Of a stretch of 64,000 nucleotides of DNA, positions 14,928 through 25,818 are shown one piece after another. Source of the stretch: Bacteroides cellulosilyticus (GTDB lineage: Bacteria; Bacteroidota; Bacteroidia; Bacteroidales; Bacteroidaceae); assembly GCF_020091405.1 (NCBI RefSeq), contig NZ_CP081903.1, positions 3,658,501-3,722,500 on the forward strand. The letters are read 5' to 3'. Position 1 is the first letter of the stretch, and every line of letters begins with the position of its first letter. A program made the position numbers and the translations under genes. The notes under the pieces were generated by a model. It saw only the letters and a program-made list of their open reading frames with translations, did no database searches and was not told the DNA's origin.

Positions 14928-17558
14928 ATGGAATTAGCAAGTAAGTACAACCCTGCTGACGTAGAGGGAAAGTGGTACCAGTATTGGTTGGACCACAAAT
15001 TATTCAGTTCAAAACCCGATGGTCGTGAGCCTTACACCATCGTCATTCCGCCCCCTAACGTCACCGGCGTGCTCCACATGGGACACATGCTTAATAATAC
15101 CATTCAAGATATTCTGGTACGCCGTGCCCGTATGGAAGGTAAAAATGCCTGCTGGGTACCGGGTACTGACCACGCTTCTATCGCTACGGAAGCGAAAGTA
15201 GTAAATAAGCTGGCTGCACAAGGTATCAAGAAGACAGATCTTACCCGTGACGAATTCCTGAAGCATGCCTGGGAGTGGACAGATGAACATGGTGGCATCA
15301 TCCTGAAGCAGCTGCGTAAACTCGGTGCTTCTTGTGATTGGGACCGCACCGCTTTCACTATGGACGAAAAGCGTAGTGAAAGTGTATTGAAAGTATTTGT
15401 AGACCTCTACAATAAGGGGCTGATTTACCGTGGTGTGCGTATGGTAAACTGGGATCCGAAGGCTTTGACTGCCCTTTCTGATGAAGAAGTTATCTACAAG
15501 GAGGAGCATGGCAAACTGTATTATCTGCGCTATAAAGTGGAAGGTGATGCGGAAGGACGTTATGCCGTGGTAGCTACCACCCGTCCTGAAACGATCATGG
15601 GTGATACCGCTATGTGTATCAATCCGAACGACCCGAAGAACGAATGGCTGAAAGGTAAGAAAGTGATCGTTCCTTTGGTAAATCGTGTTATCCCGGTAAT
15701 CGAAGATGATTATGTAGATATTGAGTTCGGTACAGGTTGTCTGAAAGTAACTCCTGCACATGATGTGAATGACTATATGCTGGGTGAAAAGTATAACTTG
15801 CCAAGCATCGATATCTTCAACGATAACGGTACATTGAGCGAGGCTGCCGGTCTTTATATCGGTATGGATCGCTTTGATGTTCGTAAACAGATTGAGAAAG
15901 ACCTGGATGCTGCCGGCCTGTTGGATAAGGTGGAAGCCTATACCAATAAGGTAGGTTATTCCGAGCGTACCAACGTAGTTATAGAGCCGAAGCTTTCTAT
16001 GCAGTGGTTCCTTAAGATGCAGCATTTTGCAGATATGGCATTGCCTCCTGTAATGAATGACGATCTGAAATTCTACCCTGCCAAGTATAAGAACACCTAT
16101 CGCTACTGGATGGAGAACATCAAGGACTGGTGTATCAGCCGTCAGTTGTGGTGGGGACATCGCATTCCGGCATACTTCCTTCCGGAAGGTGGATATGTGG
16201 TAGCAGCTACTGAAGAAGAAGCTCTGAAGCTGGCAAAAGAGAAGACCGGCAATCCGGCCCTGACTTTGGAAGATCTTCGTCAGGATGAAGATTGTCTGGA
16301 TACTTGGTTCTCTTCCTGGTTGTGGCCCATCTCTTTGTTTGATGGTATCAACAATCCGGGTAATGAGGAAATCGATTATTACTATCCGACAAGTGACCTG
16401 GTAACCGGTCCGGATATCATTTTCTTCTGGGTAGCTCGCATGATTATGGCAGGTTATGAATATGAAGGAAAGATGCCGTTCAAGAATGTGTACTTTACGG
16501 GTATCGTTCGTGATAAGTTGGGACGTAAGATGTCCAAGTCCCTCGGTAATTCTCCCGATCCGTTGGAACTGATTGAGAAGTTTGGTGCCGATGGTGTGCG
16601 TATGGGTATGATGCTTGCAGCTCCTGCCGGAAATGACATCTTGTTCGATGACGCTCTTTGTGAACAGGGACGTAACTTCTGTAACAAGATATGGAATGCT
16701 TACCGCTTGGTAAGTGGCTGGACTATTGATGACAGTCAGCCTGTGCCGGAAGCTGCAAGACTGGCATCGTTTTGGTTTGAATCCAAACAAAATGAGGTTG
16801 CTGCTGAGGTAGCTGATTTGTTTAGTAAATACCGTTTGAGCGAAGCTCTTATGGCTGTTTATAAATTATTCTGGGATGAATTCTCTTCCTGGTACCTCGA
16901 AATGATAAAGCCGGCTTATGGCCAAGGTATCCACAGTTCAATTCATGGTGCTGCGATTTCTTATTTCGATAATCTGCTTCATTTGCTTCATCCGTTCATG
17001 CCGTTCATTACCGAAGAGCTTTGGCAACAGATGTATGAGCGCGAAGAAGGTGAAAGTCTTATGGTATGTCCTTTGACAATAAATACCTATGTGGATGGTG
17101 AGACAGTTCGGCAATTCGAAGTAGTGAAAGAGGTGATCAGTAATGTTCGTTCTATCCGTTTGCAGAAAAACATAGCTCAAAAGGAAACGTTGGAATTGCA
17201 GGTTGTAGGCGAAAATCCGATTGCAGAATTCAATCCGGTTATCATGAAGATGTGTAATCTCTCGGCAATTGATGTGGTAGATACTAAAACCGAAGGTGCT
17301 GCTTCATTCATGGTAGGAACTATGGAATATGCCGTACCTCTGGGGAATATGATTGATGTAGAAGCAGAAATAGCCCGTATGGAAGCAGAATTGAAGCACA
17401 AAGAAAGTTTTCTGCAAGGCGTCATGAAGAAGCTGAGCAATGAGAAGTTTGTGAATAATGCTCCTGCCGCTGTCCTTGAACTGGAACGTAAGAAACAGGC
17501 GGATGCGGAAAGTATTATCAACTCTCTGAAAGAGAGTATTGCTGCGCTGAAGAAATAA
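14928..17558 (+). CDS. valS: Valyl-tRNA synthetase
   Basis: ValS attaches valine to tRNA-Val. The 876-residue class I enzyme has the HIGH-type motif HMGH at residues 50-53 in [17 protein letters not shown], the CP1 editing domain, the conserved [15 protein letters not shown] segment, the KMSKS loop at residues 534-538, the anticodon-binding helical domain and a C-terminal coiled-coil arm (last ~70 residues, [20 protein letters not shown] region). Length and order are normal. Large opposite-strand ORFs inside it are codon-bias shadows. Confidence 0.98.
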   Translation: MELASKYNPADVEGKWYQYWLDHKLFSSKPDGREPYTIVIPPPNVTGVLHMGHMLNNTIQDILVRRARMEGKNACWVPGTDHASIATEAKVVNKLAAQGIKKTDLTRDEFLKHAWEWTDEHGGIILKQLRKLGASCDWDRTAFTMDEKRSESVLKVFVDLYNKGLIYRGVRMVNWDPKALTALSDEEVIYKEEHGKLYYLRYKVEGDAEGRYAVVATTRPETIMGDTAMCINPNDPKNEWLKGKKVIVPLVNRVIPVIEDDYVDIEFGTGCLKVTPAHDVNDYMLGEKYNLPSIDIFNDNGTLSEAAGLYIGMDRFDVRKQIEKDLDAAGLLDKVEAYTNKVGYSERTNVVIEPKLSMQWFLKMQHFADMALPPVMNDDLKFYPAKYKNTYRYWMENIKDWCISRQLWWGHRIPAYFLPEGGYVVAATEEEALKLAKEKTGNPALTLEDLRQDEDCLDTWFSSWLWPISLFDGINNPGNEEIDYYYPTSDLVTGPDIIFFWVARMIMAGYEYEGKMPFKNVYFTGIVRDKLGRKMSKSLGNSPDPLELIEKFGADGVRMGMMLAAPAGNDILFDDALCEQGRNFCNKIWNAYRLVSGWTIDDSQPVPEAARLASFWFESKQNEVAAEVADLFSKYRLSEALMAVYKLFWDEFSSWYLEMIKPAYGQGIHSSIHGAAISYFDNLLHLLHPFMPFITEELWQQMYEREEGESLMVCPLTINTYVDGETVRQFEVVKEVISNVRSIRLQKNIAQKETLELQVVGENPIAEFNPVIMKMCNLSAIDVVDTKTEGAASFMVGTMEYAVPLGNMIDVEAEIARMEAELKHKESFLQGVMKKLSNEKFVNNAPAAVLELERKKQADAESIINSLKESIAALKK

Positions 17559-17565
17559 GCCTTTT

Positions 17566-17591
17566 GGTCCGGGAGTTCTCCCGGACCTTTT
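17566..17591 (+). terminator. valS terminator
   Basis: GGTCCGGGA (17566-17574) pairs with TCCCGGACC (17579-17587), followed by TTTT. Confidence 0.9.
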
Positions 17592-17602
17592 ACTATAAAC
17601 GA

Positions 17603-17650
17603 ATTAGCCCTTGCAATATCCGATTACTGCAAGGGCTAATTTATTTTTTA
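17603..17650. terminator. Second hairpin between convergent genes, possibly bidirectional
   Basis: ATTAGCCCTTGCA (17603-17615) pairs perfectly with TGCAAGGGCTAAT (17628-17640). T-rich sequence follows on the plus strand. On the minus strand it lies ~25 nt beyond the stop of the gene at 17665, so it may serve both. Confidence 0.7.
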
Positions 17651-17664
17651 TAAATCAAATGCTA

Positions 17665-18111
17665 CTACTTTTCCAGCAGTTCTTTCAGAAAAGAATCCAA
17701 CTCTTCATCCAGACCTTTCAGCAATTCTTCGTTCACAAGCAACGTGTCATCATCCATCAGCAGTAACTCTGCAATTGTCTCCTTTTCATCATCCACTAAT
17801 ACGAAAGAGTAAGGTTTCAGAATAGCCAGTTTGTCAAAGTCACCTCCGTTCTTCATGTTGTGGAGTAAGGTAGAAAGAATACGTTCTGCATTTTCGTAGA
17901 AATCATCTCCGTCATAAGTCATCCATTCTTCGATAGAGACACACGCCAGATATTCGTCTTCGTCATCAAAGATGGACAATTCGCCGGAATTCTGGTTGGC
18001 TTGCAGATGGATGTCGGTCACAATGGTTTGCTCACAGCCACAAGTGTATTTGACGACTGCCTGTTTAATGGTCTTTTCCAGAAGTGATAATGATGCTTGA
18101 CTCAGTTTCAT
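17665..18111 (-). CDS. Acidic protein of unknown function
   Basis: This 148-residue cytosolic protein is strongly acidic (for example FDDEDEYLACVSIEEW and LLLMDDDTLLVNEELLKGL, tail DEELDSFLKELLEK). One Cys pair (TCGC) lies near residue 23. No catalytic motif or membrane segment is present. It is separate from its upstream neighbour by ~65 nt on the same strand. I do not recognise the family. Confidence 0.65.
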   Translation of the reverse strand: MKLSQASLSLLEKTIKQAVVKYTCGCEQTIVTDIHLQANQNSGELSIFDDEDEYLACVSIEEWMTYDGDDFYENAERILSTLLHNMKNGGDFDKLAILKPYSFVLVDDEKETIAELLLMDDDTLLVNEELLKGLDEELDSFLKELLEK

Positions 18112-18177
18112 AATAGATATTCTTTCTTAATGGACGTTCAAAGGTATAAAAAAAATAATTACCTCTGCATCATTTCT

Positions 18178-19287
18178 CTAAAAATCATTTTTAAATCTTT
18201 CCATTTGGGCGTTCAGCCGGGTCATTCCCTTCTTTCGCTCCTGCAATTCGTTCAGGTAGCGGGTTACTGCGAAGTAATTGGGGACATCCATGAGGTCCAC
18301 GCGTTCCTGAGTTTTCTTCTCGTCTATTTTGTCTACATCGTATGCTATTTTCTCCGCTTTCAAGGCCCATTCTTCTGCTGTATGAATGCTGTCCTGCATT
18401 TCGTATCCTAAGGCAATGTTATAGGCTGCGTACATTTTCTGCTTTCCTTTTTTCTTTTTCTCATAGGTTTGCTTCCAGAGTTCAATAGCCTTGTCCCAGT
18501 TCTCTTCGCGGACAAAGACCGCGGCATCACGCATATTTACGGAACCGCCTGTAAAGAGATAGCGGGAAGCTGTTTTCCAATGTGGCAGCATGTGGCTCAC
18601 GGGGATAGTGCCGGCAAATTCGGAAGCCTCTCTCAGCATCTCTTTTTCGCTGATGAGTCCTGCACCTGCCTGTGCCATACTGGGAGCCGCATGATCCCAG
18701 AAGATGCTGTCGCTGGCATTGATTGTTACCATCGGACCGTTGCGTTGGGGCAGATACACCTTTACGGTAGGATATACTTTCAGGTCAAGCGTACCTGCAT
18801 ATACTCCCCATTCCGGTAAATATTCGATTTTGCGGATGGAGCGCATCTGTACGTTCTCCAAGGCTATCAGTAAGTCCGCACCCAGACTTTGGGTGAGCTT
18901 TTCCACTTCCTCTTTGCTAAGGGTGCTTTCGCGCGGAATCATATCATGGGCACGCAAGGCAGAGTCGCAAATAATCACTTCATCGAAATAATTCTCATTG
19001 GCAAGTGCCTCCGCCAGTGATTCCGTGGCGATTTTGCCATCCCCATTGAAATACTTTGTCTTGCGTGCTATTTCTGTCTCATCTTTTTTCTTCTCATCGT
19101 TTTCCTCCAGAATTAGCTTGTTATCCGGGATAGGAGGCATATTATTTACCACAGCTACGCGCCTGAGGGCGGACGGAAAGCTGACTTCCGCCGGCAACAT
19201 ATAGTCGATGGAGAGTTGCTCTATGCTTTGGCAACCGCTAAACAGCAGAACACAGCACACCAATAGTGAGTACGAATATTTAGTCAT
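18178..19287 (-). CDS. DUF6340-like lipoprotein with TPR-like C-terminus
   Basis: This 369-residue lipoprotein (lipobox LLFSGC, Cys at ~19) has an N-terminal domain with RRVAVVNNMPP and GADLLIALENVQMRS, and a C-terminal helical part (EENWDKAIELWKQTYEKKKKGKQKMYAAYNIALGYEMQ in segments) resembling tetratricopeptide repeats. It matches my recollection of the DUF6340 family in Bacteroides; the function is unknown. It is expected on the inner face of the outer membrane. Confidence 0.6.
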   Translation of the reverse strand: MTKYSYSLLVCCVLLFSGCQSIEQLSIDYMLPAEVSFPSALRRVAVVNNMPPIPDNKLILEENDEKKKDETEIARKTKYFNGDGKIATESLAEALANENYFDEVIICDSALRAHDMIPRESTLSKEEVEKLTQSLGADLLIALENVQMRSIRKIEYLPEWGVYAGTLDLKVYPTVKVYLPQRNGPMVTINASDSIFWDHAAPSMAQAGAGLISEKEMLREASEFAGTIPVSHMLPHWKTASRYLFTGGSVNMRDAAVFVREENWDKAIELWKQTYEKKKKGKQKMYAAYNIALGYEMQDSIHTAEEWALKAEKIAYDVDKIDEKKTQERVDLMDVPNYFAVTRYLNELQERKKGMTRLNAQMERFKNDF

Positions 19288-19339
19288 AAGCTTATTCTTT
19301 ATCTAGGAATAACAAAAATACACTTTTGTATGGATATAG

Positions 19340-19376
19340 AAAAGCCTCCAACAGTTTTTAACCGTTGAAGGCTTTT
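19340..19376 (-). terminator. Terminator downstream of secA (minus strand)
   Basis: AAAAGCCTCCAACAG (19340-19354) and CCGTTGAAGGCTTTT (19362-19376) pair at 13 of 15 positions. On the minus strand the stem ends in TTTTC about 75 nt after the secA stop. The gap between it and secA holds small CCTATCAC repeats (about 19404-19425). Confidence 0.7.
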
Positions 19377-19449
19377 ATTAGTGATTGGAGAGGGAGGTAA
19401 AGTCCCTATCACCCTATCACTCTAATCAATCACCTTACCACTCCTCGCA

Positions 19450-22400
19450 TTACATATTCTTCCCGTGGCAATTCTTGTACTTCTTACCACTTCCGCAAGG
19501 ACAAGGATCATTACGTCCTACCGTCTTTTCCGCACGAATCGGTTCACGCTTCACTTGTTCGCGTGTGTCCTGTTGGGCGGCGGCCTGTTGGTTCGGATCG
19601 TTCAGATCTTGTTTCTGTTCGCGGTATTTGCTCATATCCTGCTTCTGTTCGGGAGCGGCCTGCTGAATTTCCTGCGGTTCCTGTACCGGGATTTGTCCGC
19701 GCATCAGGATAGAAACAGTCTGGCTATTGATCTTATCCACCATTGTATCGAACAGGTTTACAGACTCCAGCTTATAAATCAATAACGGGTCTTTCTGTTC
19801 GTAGCTTGCGTTCTGTACAGAGTGCTTCAGTTCATCCAGTTCACGGAGGTTCTCTTTCCATGCCTCGTCGATAACGTGCAGCAGGATAGACTTTTCAAAC
19901 GCTTTTACCACTTCCTTACACTCGCTGTCGTAAGCGGCTTTCAGGCTGCAAGAGATGTTGTACATGCGCTTACCGTCCGTGATGGGGATAAGGATATTCT
20001 CGTACATGTGTCCCTGGGTTTCGTATACCTGCTTGATTACCGGATAAGCAACCTGTGCCATGCGGTCCGTCTTGCGCTTGAACTGTTCCATTGCTACATT
20101 GAAGGCTTCTTCAGCAAGCTTTTCCTTCTTTTCGTTACGGAACTGTTCTTCGTTGAAAGGCACTTCCATGGCAAGAGTCTGCAAGAAGTCCATTTTGCAG
20201 TTTTCGTAATCGGGAGCTTCAACGGCTGCGGCAACACGGTCCCAGATCATATTTACGATATCCATTCCGATACGTTCACCCATCAAGGCGTGGCGACGCT
20301 TGGTATAGACAACTGTACGTTGCTTATTCATCACGTCATCATATTCCAGCAAACGCTTACGGATACCGAAGTTGTTTTCTTCCACCTTCTTCTGTGCACG
20401 CTCAATGGAGTTGGAGATCATCTTGTGCTCAATCATTTCACCTTCCTTGAAGCCGAGACGGTCCATTACACCGGCGATGCGGTCGGAAGAGAACAGACGC
20501 ATCAGGTCGTCTTCCAGTGACACGAAGAATACGGAAGAACCCGGGTCACCCTGACGTCCGGCACGTCCGCGCAACTGGCGGTCTACACGACGGGATTCAT
20601 GGCGTTCGGTACCGATGATGGCCAAACCGCCCGCAGCTTTTACTTCCGGGCTCAACTTGATGTCCGTACCACGACCGGCCATGTTGGTAGCGATGGTTAC
20701 TGTTCCGCTCAAACCGGCTTTGGCTACGATGTCCGCTTCCTTTTGGTGCAACTTGGCATTCAATACGCTGTGCTCGATCTTGCGCATGGTCAACATCTTG
20801 CTCAGCATTTCGGAGATTTCTACGGATGTGGTACCCACCAGGACAGGGCGTCCGGCTTGTACCAGCTGTTCGATTTCTTCGATGACAGCTTTATATTTCT
20901 CGCGTTTCGTCTTGTAAACGCGGTCGTTCATGTCTTTACGGGAAATGGGGCGGTTGGTGGGGATCACCACTACATCCAGTTTGTAGATGTCCCAAAGTTC
21001 GCCTGCTTCCGTTTCGGCGGTACCGGTCATACCCGAGAGTTTGTGATACATACGGAAGTAATTCTGCAACGTAATGGTGGCGAATGTCTGTGTGGCAGCT
21101 TCCACTTTTACGTTTTCCTTGGCTTCGATGGCCTGGTGCAGACCGTCGGAGTAGCGGCGGCCTTCCATGATACGGCCTGTCTGCTCATCCACAATCTTCA
21201 CTTGACCGTCGATCACAACGTATTCGTCATCTTTCTCGAACATGGTGTAAGCCTTCAGCAACTGGTTGATGGTGTGTACACGTTCGGACTTGATGGCATA
21301 GTTGGTCATTAGTTCATCTTTCTTTGCCAGACGTTGTTCGTCTGTCAGGCTGGTTTCGTTTTCCAGTTCGGAAAGCTGTGCGGCGATGTCGGGTAATACG
21401 AAGAGGGTAGGATCTTCCGAGTTACCGGTGATCAGATCCACACCTTTATCTGTCAGATCCACACTGTTCAGCTTTTCTTCGATGACGAAGTACAACGGGT
21501 CGGTAGCTTCGTGCATACGCTTGTTGTTCTGCTCCATGTAGATCTCTTCGGTCTTCAGCATACCTGCCTTGATACCTTGCTCACTCAGATATTTAATCAA
21601 TGCCTTGTTCTTGGGCAGTGCCTTGTGGCTGCGGAACAAAGCAAGGAAACCTTCTTCCTGATCTTTCTTGTCACCGGAAGCAATCAGGCGCTTGGCATCG
21701 GCAAGATACTGGGTGGCCAGTTTCTTCTGTGCTTCCACCAGACGTTCTACGAGCGGACGCAATTGCTCGAACAGCTGGTCTTCACCTTTGGGGACGGGAC
21801 CGGAAATAATCAATGGAGTACGGGCATCGTCAATCAATACAGAGTCCACCTCATCGACGATGGCATAGTTGTGCTGGCGTTGTACCAGGTCTTTCGGGCT
21901 GATGGCCATATTATCACGCAAGTAGTCGAAACCGAATTCGTTATTCGTACCGAAGGTGATGTCTGCCAGATAAGCCTGACGGCGTGCGTCGGAGTTGGGC
22001 TGATGTCTGTCGATGCAGTCCACACTTAAACCGTGGAACATATAGAGCGGGCCCATCCATTCAGAGTCACGTTTGGCCAGATAGTCGTTTACGGTCACCA
22101 CATGTACACCGTTTCCGGTCAGTGCGTTGAGGAATACGGGGAGGGTAGCCACCAATGTCTTACCTTCACCCGTTGCCATTTCGGCAATCTTACCTTTATG
22201 CAATACGACGCCACCGAACAACTGTACATCGTAGTGTACCATGTTCCAGACAATTTCCGTACCGCCTGCTTGCCAGTGGTTTTGCCAGATGGCTTTGTCG
22301 CCTTCAATGCGTACGAAGTCTTTCGTGGCAGCCAGGTGACGGTCGAATTCGGTAGCCGTAACTACGATTTCTTCATTTTCGGATAAACGTTTGGCGGTTT

Positions 22401-22746
22401 CTTTCACAATGGAGAAAGCTACCGGCAGTACTTCTTCAAGAGCTTTTTCGTAAGTTTCCAGTATATCCTTTTCTATCTTATCTATCTGTGCGAAAACTTC
22501 TTCACGGTTTTCCAGTTCGATTTCTTCGATACCAGCTTTGAGCTCTTCCACCTTGGCGCGTTGGTCGGCGGCAGAATTGCGGATATATTCTTTCAGTTCT
22601 TCTGTCTTGGCGCGTAAGGCGTCGTTATCGAGTTTGGCAACTTCCGGGTAAGCGGCTTTGATCTTGTTCACCCACGGCTGAATTTCTTTCATGTCGCGTG
22701 TGGATTTGTTGCCGAAAATCGAGCTTAAAATTTCATTAAATCCCAT
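19450..22746 (-). CDS. secA: Preprotein translocase ATPase SecA
   Basis: SecA drives export through SecYEG. The 1098-residue protein has Walker A GEGKT in [14 protein letters not shown], the DEAD-type box [16 protein letters not shown], the helicase motifs [10 protein letters not shown] and [15 protein letters not shown], and a C-terminal zinc SEC-C motif ([17 protein letters not shown]). It is ~200 residues longer than E. coli SecA, mostly by an insertion in the nucleotide-binding region (around residues 330-450) and a Gln-rich linker before the zinc motif; this size is usual in Bacteroidetes. secG lies at 61916-62293. Confidence 0.98.
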   Translation of the reverse strand: MGFNEILSSIFGNKSTRDMKEIQPWVNKIKAAYPEVAKLDNDALRAKTEELKEYIRNSAADQRAKVEELKAGIEEIELENREEVFAQIDKIEKDILETYEKALEEVLPVAFSIVKETAKRLSENEEIVVTATEFDRHLAATKDFVRIEGDKAIWQNHWQAGGTEIVWNMVHYDVQLFGGVVLHKGKIAEMATGEGKTLVATLPVFLNALTGNGVHVVTVNDYLAKRDSEWMGPLYMFHGLSVDCIDRHQPNSDARRQAYLADITFGTNNEFGFDYLRDNMAISPKDLVQRQHNYAIVDEVDSVLIDDARTPLIISGPVPKGEDQLFEQLRPLVERLVEAQKKLATQYLADAKRLIASGDKKDQEEGFLALFRSHKALPKNKALIKYLSEQGIKAGMLKTEEIYMEQNNKRMHEATDPLYFVIEEKLNSVDLTDKGVDLITGNSEDPTLFVLPDIAAQLSELENETSLTDEQRLAKKDELMTNYAIKSERVHTINQLLKAYTMFEKDDEYVVIDGQVKIVDEQTGRIMEGRRYSDGLHQAIEAKENVKVEAATQTFATITLQNYFRMYHKLSGMTGTAETEAGELWDIYKLDVVVIPTNRPISRKDMNDRVYKTKREKYKAVIEEIEQLVQAGRPVLVGTTSVEISEMLSKMLTMRKIEHSVLNAKLHQKEADIVAKAGLSGTVTIATNMAGRGTDIKLSPEVKAAGGLAIIGTERHESRRVDRQLRGRAGRQGDPGSSVFFVSLEDDLMRLFSSDRIAGVMDRLGFKEGEMIEHKMISNSIERAQKKVEENNFGIRKRLLEYDDVMNKQRTVVYTKRRHALMGERIGMDIVNMIWDRVAAAVEAPDYENCKMDFLQTLAMEVPFNEEQFRNEKKEKLAEEAFNVAMEQFKRKTDRMAQVAYPVIKQVYETQGHMYENILIPITDGKRMYNISCSLKAAYDSECKEVVKAFEKSILLHVIDEAWKENLRELDELKHSVQNASYEQKDPLLIYKLESVNLFDTMVDKINSQTVSILMRGQIPVQEPQEIQQAAPEQKQDMSKYREQKQDLNDPNQQAAAQQDTREQVKREPIRAEKTVGRNDPCPCGSGKKYKNCHGKNM

Positions 22747-22790
22747 TTTATATCTATTTTTATTATTATTTACTAAGTTGATTGAGTGCG

Positions 22791-22798
22791 CAAAGTTA
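22791..22798 (-). promoter_or_regulatory. secA -7 promoter element (TAACTTTG, minus strand)
   Basis: CAAAGTTA on the plus strand reads TAACTTTG on the minus strand, fitting the Bacteroides -7 consensus, ~44 nt upstream of the secA start. No clear -33 TTTG was found at the usual spacing. Confidence 0.6.
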
Positions 22799-22849
22799 CT
22801 GATTTTTATACAGATTGCACATTTTTGCGCCGTTTATTTGATGCGGACT

Positions 22850-22964
22850 TTCACCACAGAGGGCACAGAGTTTCACTGAGTTTTCTTTCTTCAATTAATG
22901 AAGGAAGTCTATTGGTCATTAGAGGTATAAAAACTCTGTGAAACTCTGTGTGCTCTGTGGTGAA
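22850..22964. repeat. Dispersed palindromic element TTCACCACAGAG..., copy 2
   Basis: Thirty-five-nt arms at 22850-22884 and 22930-22964 are inverse complements at 32 positions. The element lies between the secA promoter and the 3' end of the gene on 22971-24539, ending 7 nt from that stop codon. Confidence 0.85.
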
Positions 22965-22970
22965 TAAACC

Positions 22971-24539
22971 TCAGAAATTCAGTGGAGTCTCTGTGCAAGC
23001 ATTCGGAGCGCGGATGCGCATCACACTTGACAGGGTGGGGGCTACGCGGGTGATATTGACGGGAACCCGGATCGTTTCGGGCTTCACTCCACCGCCCAGG
23101 AAGATGAGCGGAGCAGGAACATTGGCATGGCGTACCACGCGGTTATCGGTGGCATTTTCTTCCATGATAGTCCAGCCTGGCAATACGTCTATCAGCAAAT
23201 CGCCCGAACGTTTGCGATGAAAGCTGTTCCGGGCAAGTTCTATCTGGGGGGACCAGGGGCCTAGCAGCAGGCGGTGGGCTGAATATGCCTCGTTCACTCC
23301 GCTGAATTGTATCAGGAAGTCGGCGGATTTGTCTTGTATTTCCGCCAGATTCAGCTGTTTGTTCTCTATTAATTTATGGTTGAGATAAATTTGCTGGTTG
23401 TGATAAGTCTCTACGTACTGTCCTTCGCCATACGTGGCCATGAGATACATGTTCAGCAGGGTGGCGCAGCGGTTCAGGTAGAATTCCCCGCCGGGGATGC
23501 GGTACAGGCCGAGATCGGGAGCTTCCGGATCGGCATAGCCCGTAGAGGTGATGCAGAAGACGACGTTGTGCAGGCCAACTTTGCGGTCGATGAGGTCGAG
23601 CAGTGCGGCAATGCTGCGGTCGAGGCGTACATACGTATCCTGCATTTCCATGGCACATTCCTGCGTACTCTTATGGTTGTAGTTTCCGGCGTAATAGGTC
23701 AGTGCCAGCAGGTCGGGTATCTCATCTTTGGCGATGGTGCTCTTTTCCAGAAGTTCTTCTGTCAGCAGGTTCACTTCGTCGTTGATGAACGGGCTGGTGA
23801 GCAGTCGGCGGAATTTATTGCGTCGTTCGCTGTCGAACTTATATTTGAAGGGCTGGTCCCGCCATTCGGGCAGGAAAGTATATTTGTTGATGGGGTGTGC
23901 CGGTTCCCATACCATGTCGCGGATGCGGAAGTCGGGTGATTTCCGTTCGTTGTACTGGCTTACCCACCATGGGAACTCGCTGTAATATGTAGTGCTGCAC
24001 CATTTGCCTGTGTTCTCATTCAGCCAGAAAGCACCGTTTCCGGTATGTCCGGCAGCCAGTACGGCTGCGTCCCGCGAGGGGGCGATGGCATATACCAGGC
24101 CTTTGTTGCGGGTGGCAACTTTCAGTTCGTCGGCAATGGTAGAGGTCAGTAATTGGGAGGGAGAAGAGCTTTCATCGGTGAAGTTGCCCATAAAGGCGCT
24201 ATCGTCCACGCAATTCACGGGGCGCAGGGTGCTTGCATCCATCCAATATTGGGATATGATGCCGTTCATCGAAGGCGTCGTTCCACTGTAGATGGCAGCG
24301 ATGGCAGAAGCGCGGTCTGTTCCGTTGAAAGGGAATTCGGTCTGGTAGAACACTTTCCCTTCGCGCATCAGTCTTTTGAAACCTTTCTCGCCGTAGAGGG
24401 TTGAGAATGCTTCCATATAGTCGGTGCGCAGTTGGTCAATCGTCAGCGTAACCACTAATTTAGGTGTGGCAGGCAGCGGTTGTGCTTGCAGACCGGTGAA
24501 AGTCAGTGCGAGTATGGAAGTAATCAGTCCCTTTTTCAT
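22971..24539 (-). CDS. Alkaline-phosphatase-superfamily protein, apparently degenerate (PafA-like)
   Basis: This 522-residue exported protein (signal peptide ending LQAQ) has the fold signature of PafA-type phosphatases: LVVTLTIDQLRTDYM with the first metal Asp at 35, and a nucleophile-like Thr around 74 in FNGTDRAS. Other active-site positions appear lost. The Asp-His pair expected in 'T-x-D-H-G' reads TSTGY (331-335). The Lys/Arg pair expected before LPAGH reads SRD (155-157). The final ligand His also seems replaced. It abuts the upstream gene (TAA directly followed by ATG), suggesting translational coupling. It may be a binding protein rather than an enzyme; this is an eye alignment. Confidence 0.75.
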   Translation of the reverse strand: MKKGLITSILALTFTGLQAQPLPATPKLVVTLTIDQLRTDYMEAFSTLYGEKGFKRLMREGKVFYQTEFPFNGTDRASAIAAIYSGTTPSMNGIISQYWMDASTLRPVNCVDDSAFMGNFTDESSSPSQLLTSTIADELKVATRNKGLVYAIAPSRDAAVLAAGHTGNGAFWLNENTGKWCSTTYYSEFPWWVSQYNERKSPDFRIRDMVWEPAHPINKYTFLPEWRDQPFKYKFDSERRNKFRRLLTSPFINDEVNLLTEELLEKSTIAKDEIPDLLALTYYAGNYNHKSTQECAMEMQDTYVRLDRSIAALLDLIDRKVGLHNVVFCITSTGYADPEAPDLGLYRIPGGEFYLNRCATLLNMYLMATYGEGQYVETYHNQQIYLNHKLIENKQLNLAEIQDKSADFLIQFSGVNEAYSAHRLLLGPWSPQIELARNSFHRKRSGDLLIDVLPGWTIMEENATDNRVVRHANVPAPLIFLGGGVKPETIRVPVNITRVAPTLSSVMRIRAPNACTETPLNF

Positions 24540-25757
24540 TTATCTCTTTTTCAATGTCAAAATAAGATTGCTTGCTGAACGTATCAGCAAACAAAGTGCC
24601 AAAGGTAATACAGCTAAGTCAATTCTTTGCGGTATTATCGCCCAAAGCAGTATAAAAAGTGTTAAAACAGCGCAATTTGCCATCATGTACCAGCTTTTCT
24701 GCCGTTTTCTCACCTTGTTTATCATCCACGGGAGGCAAAATAAGTGCAGGGGATGGAATACGAACAGCAGGTAATTGGGGCTTACTGCGGGGTGTTGTGA
24801 GAACAGGGCGAGGAAGGCGAGGATGCACCCGGCTATTCCGGCACAGAAGAACAGGATTAGGTCGAGTCCCCAGAGAGTTTTCCCGCGGCGGATGCCGTAG
24901 ATGGTAGCGGCTGCCACCAGCACAAACAGCAGCAGGGCCGATTGCATCGGGGTGATTCCTCCGGAGCGGTGGTCGGCATCAGTCAGTCCGGTTACCACTA
25001 TTTTCTCTTCGGAGGATACGAGGGGACGTGCCTGACCTTCGTTGTCTACGATCCGGGCTGTGTTGAAGAAGTCCTGCACATAGAAGGGGACGAACATCAT
25101 CAGTCTTCGGTTGATGGATTGATCGGCTTTGCTGCCCATGCACAGGTCCATGCCGAAGCGTGACCACGGATGACCTTCACTATATTTATGCAGCAAATCG
25201 CGGAAAGTGACTCCCGTGTCGGCATCGGTCATATTGTCAGCATACTGCAAGGTGCCGTCGATGGCGGCTTCTATCTGGTCGCGTGGACGGGTGGCGCAGT
25301 TGTCGTAGAAGAAGTTATAGCGATATACGCGGTTTTCGGGCCGGTAGTTTTCCTGAAGCAGGTTGAAGAGGTGTTCTTTTTCAGCTTGGGTGAGGTTCAG
25401 TGTCTGTTGCCAGACATCCCGTCCCAGGTAGTTGTACTCGGAGGCGAAATGCTCGTAATTGGTTACGCCCAGTTGATAGTCCGTCTCTCCCAGGGCGAAG
25501 CGGAAGATGAAGTTGGGGGCGTTGAAATTGAACATGCCGTAGTTGAAGACGGCGTCAATGCCCCGGGTGAAGTTTTCGTAACGGATGGCGGTGTGGCCGA
25601 ACAGGGAATAGATTTCCCCGCCCGAGGCGCAGGTCAGCAGGCTGATGCGGATGGAGTCGGGGGTAGCTTCTTGCGGCGTTTGCGGCTGGGCGGAGGCCGT
25701 GGACGGGCAGAGGAGGCAGAGGAGGAAATATATGAGAATGAGTAAGTTTCTTTTCAT
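24540..25757 (-). CDS. DUF4105 (Lnb N-terminal periplasmic domain) membrane protein
   Basis: This 405-residue protein has a signal peptide (ending TASAQ) and a DUF4105 domain with LLTCASGGEIYSLFGHTAIR, VFNYGMFNF and YNFFYDNCATRPRD; the Gly-His and Asn-Cys positions resemble an NlpC/P60-like papain-fold site. The C-terminal third has about five transmembrane helices. The substrate is unknown; the family is common in Bacteroidetes envelopes. Its stop codon touches the start of the phosphatase-like gene downstream, so the two are one unit. Confidence 0.85.
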   Translation of the reverse strand: MKRNLLILIYFLLCLLCPSTASAQPQTPQEATPDSIRISLLTCASGGEIYSLFGHTAIRYENFTRGIDAVFNYGMFNFNAPNFIFRFALGETDYQLGVTNYEHFASEYNYLGRDVWQQTLNLTQAEKEHLFNLLQENYRPENRVYRYNFFYDNCATRPRDQIEAAIDGTLQYADNMTDADTGVTFRDLLHKYSEGHPWSRFGMDLCMGSKADQSINRRLMMFVPFYVQDFFNTARIVDNEGQARPLVSSEEKIVVTGLTDADHRSGGITPMQSALLLFVLVAAATIYGIRRGKTLWGLDLILFFCAGIAGCILAFLALFSQHPAVSPNYLLFVFHPLHLFCLPWMINKVRKRQKSWYMMANCAVLTLFILLWAIIPQRIDLAVLPLALCLLIRSASNLILTLKKR

Positions 25758-25818
25758 GCTGCAAATTTAAGTAAAATACCGGATTTCAGTGCAAGGGGAA
25801 GGGGAAATAATAATAGAA

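Noticed and set aside
15009..16790. 593-codon open frame on the minus strand inside valS
   Set aside because: It is the antisense shadow of a strongly codon-biased gene; its translation shows no domain, and valS is intact on the plus strand. The same holds for long antisense frames in rpsA, secA and the Rhs genes.
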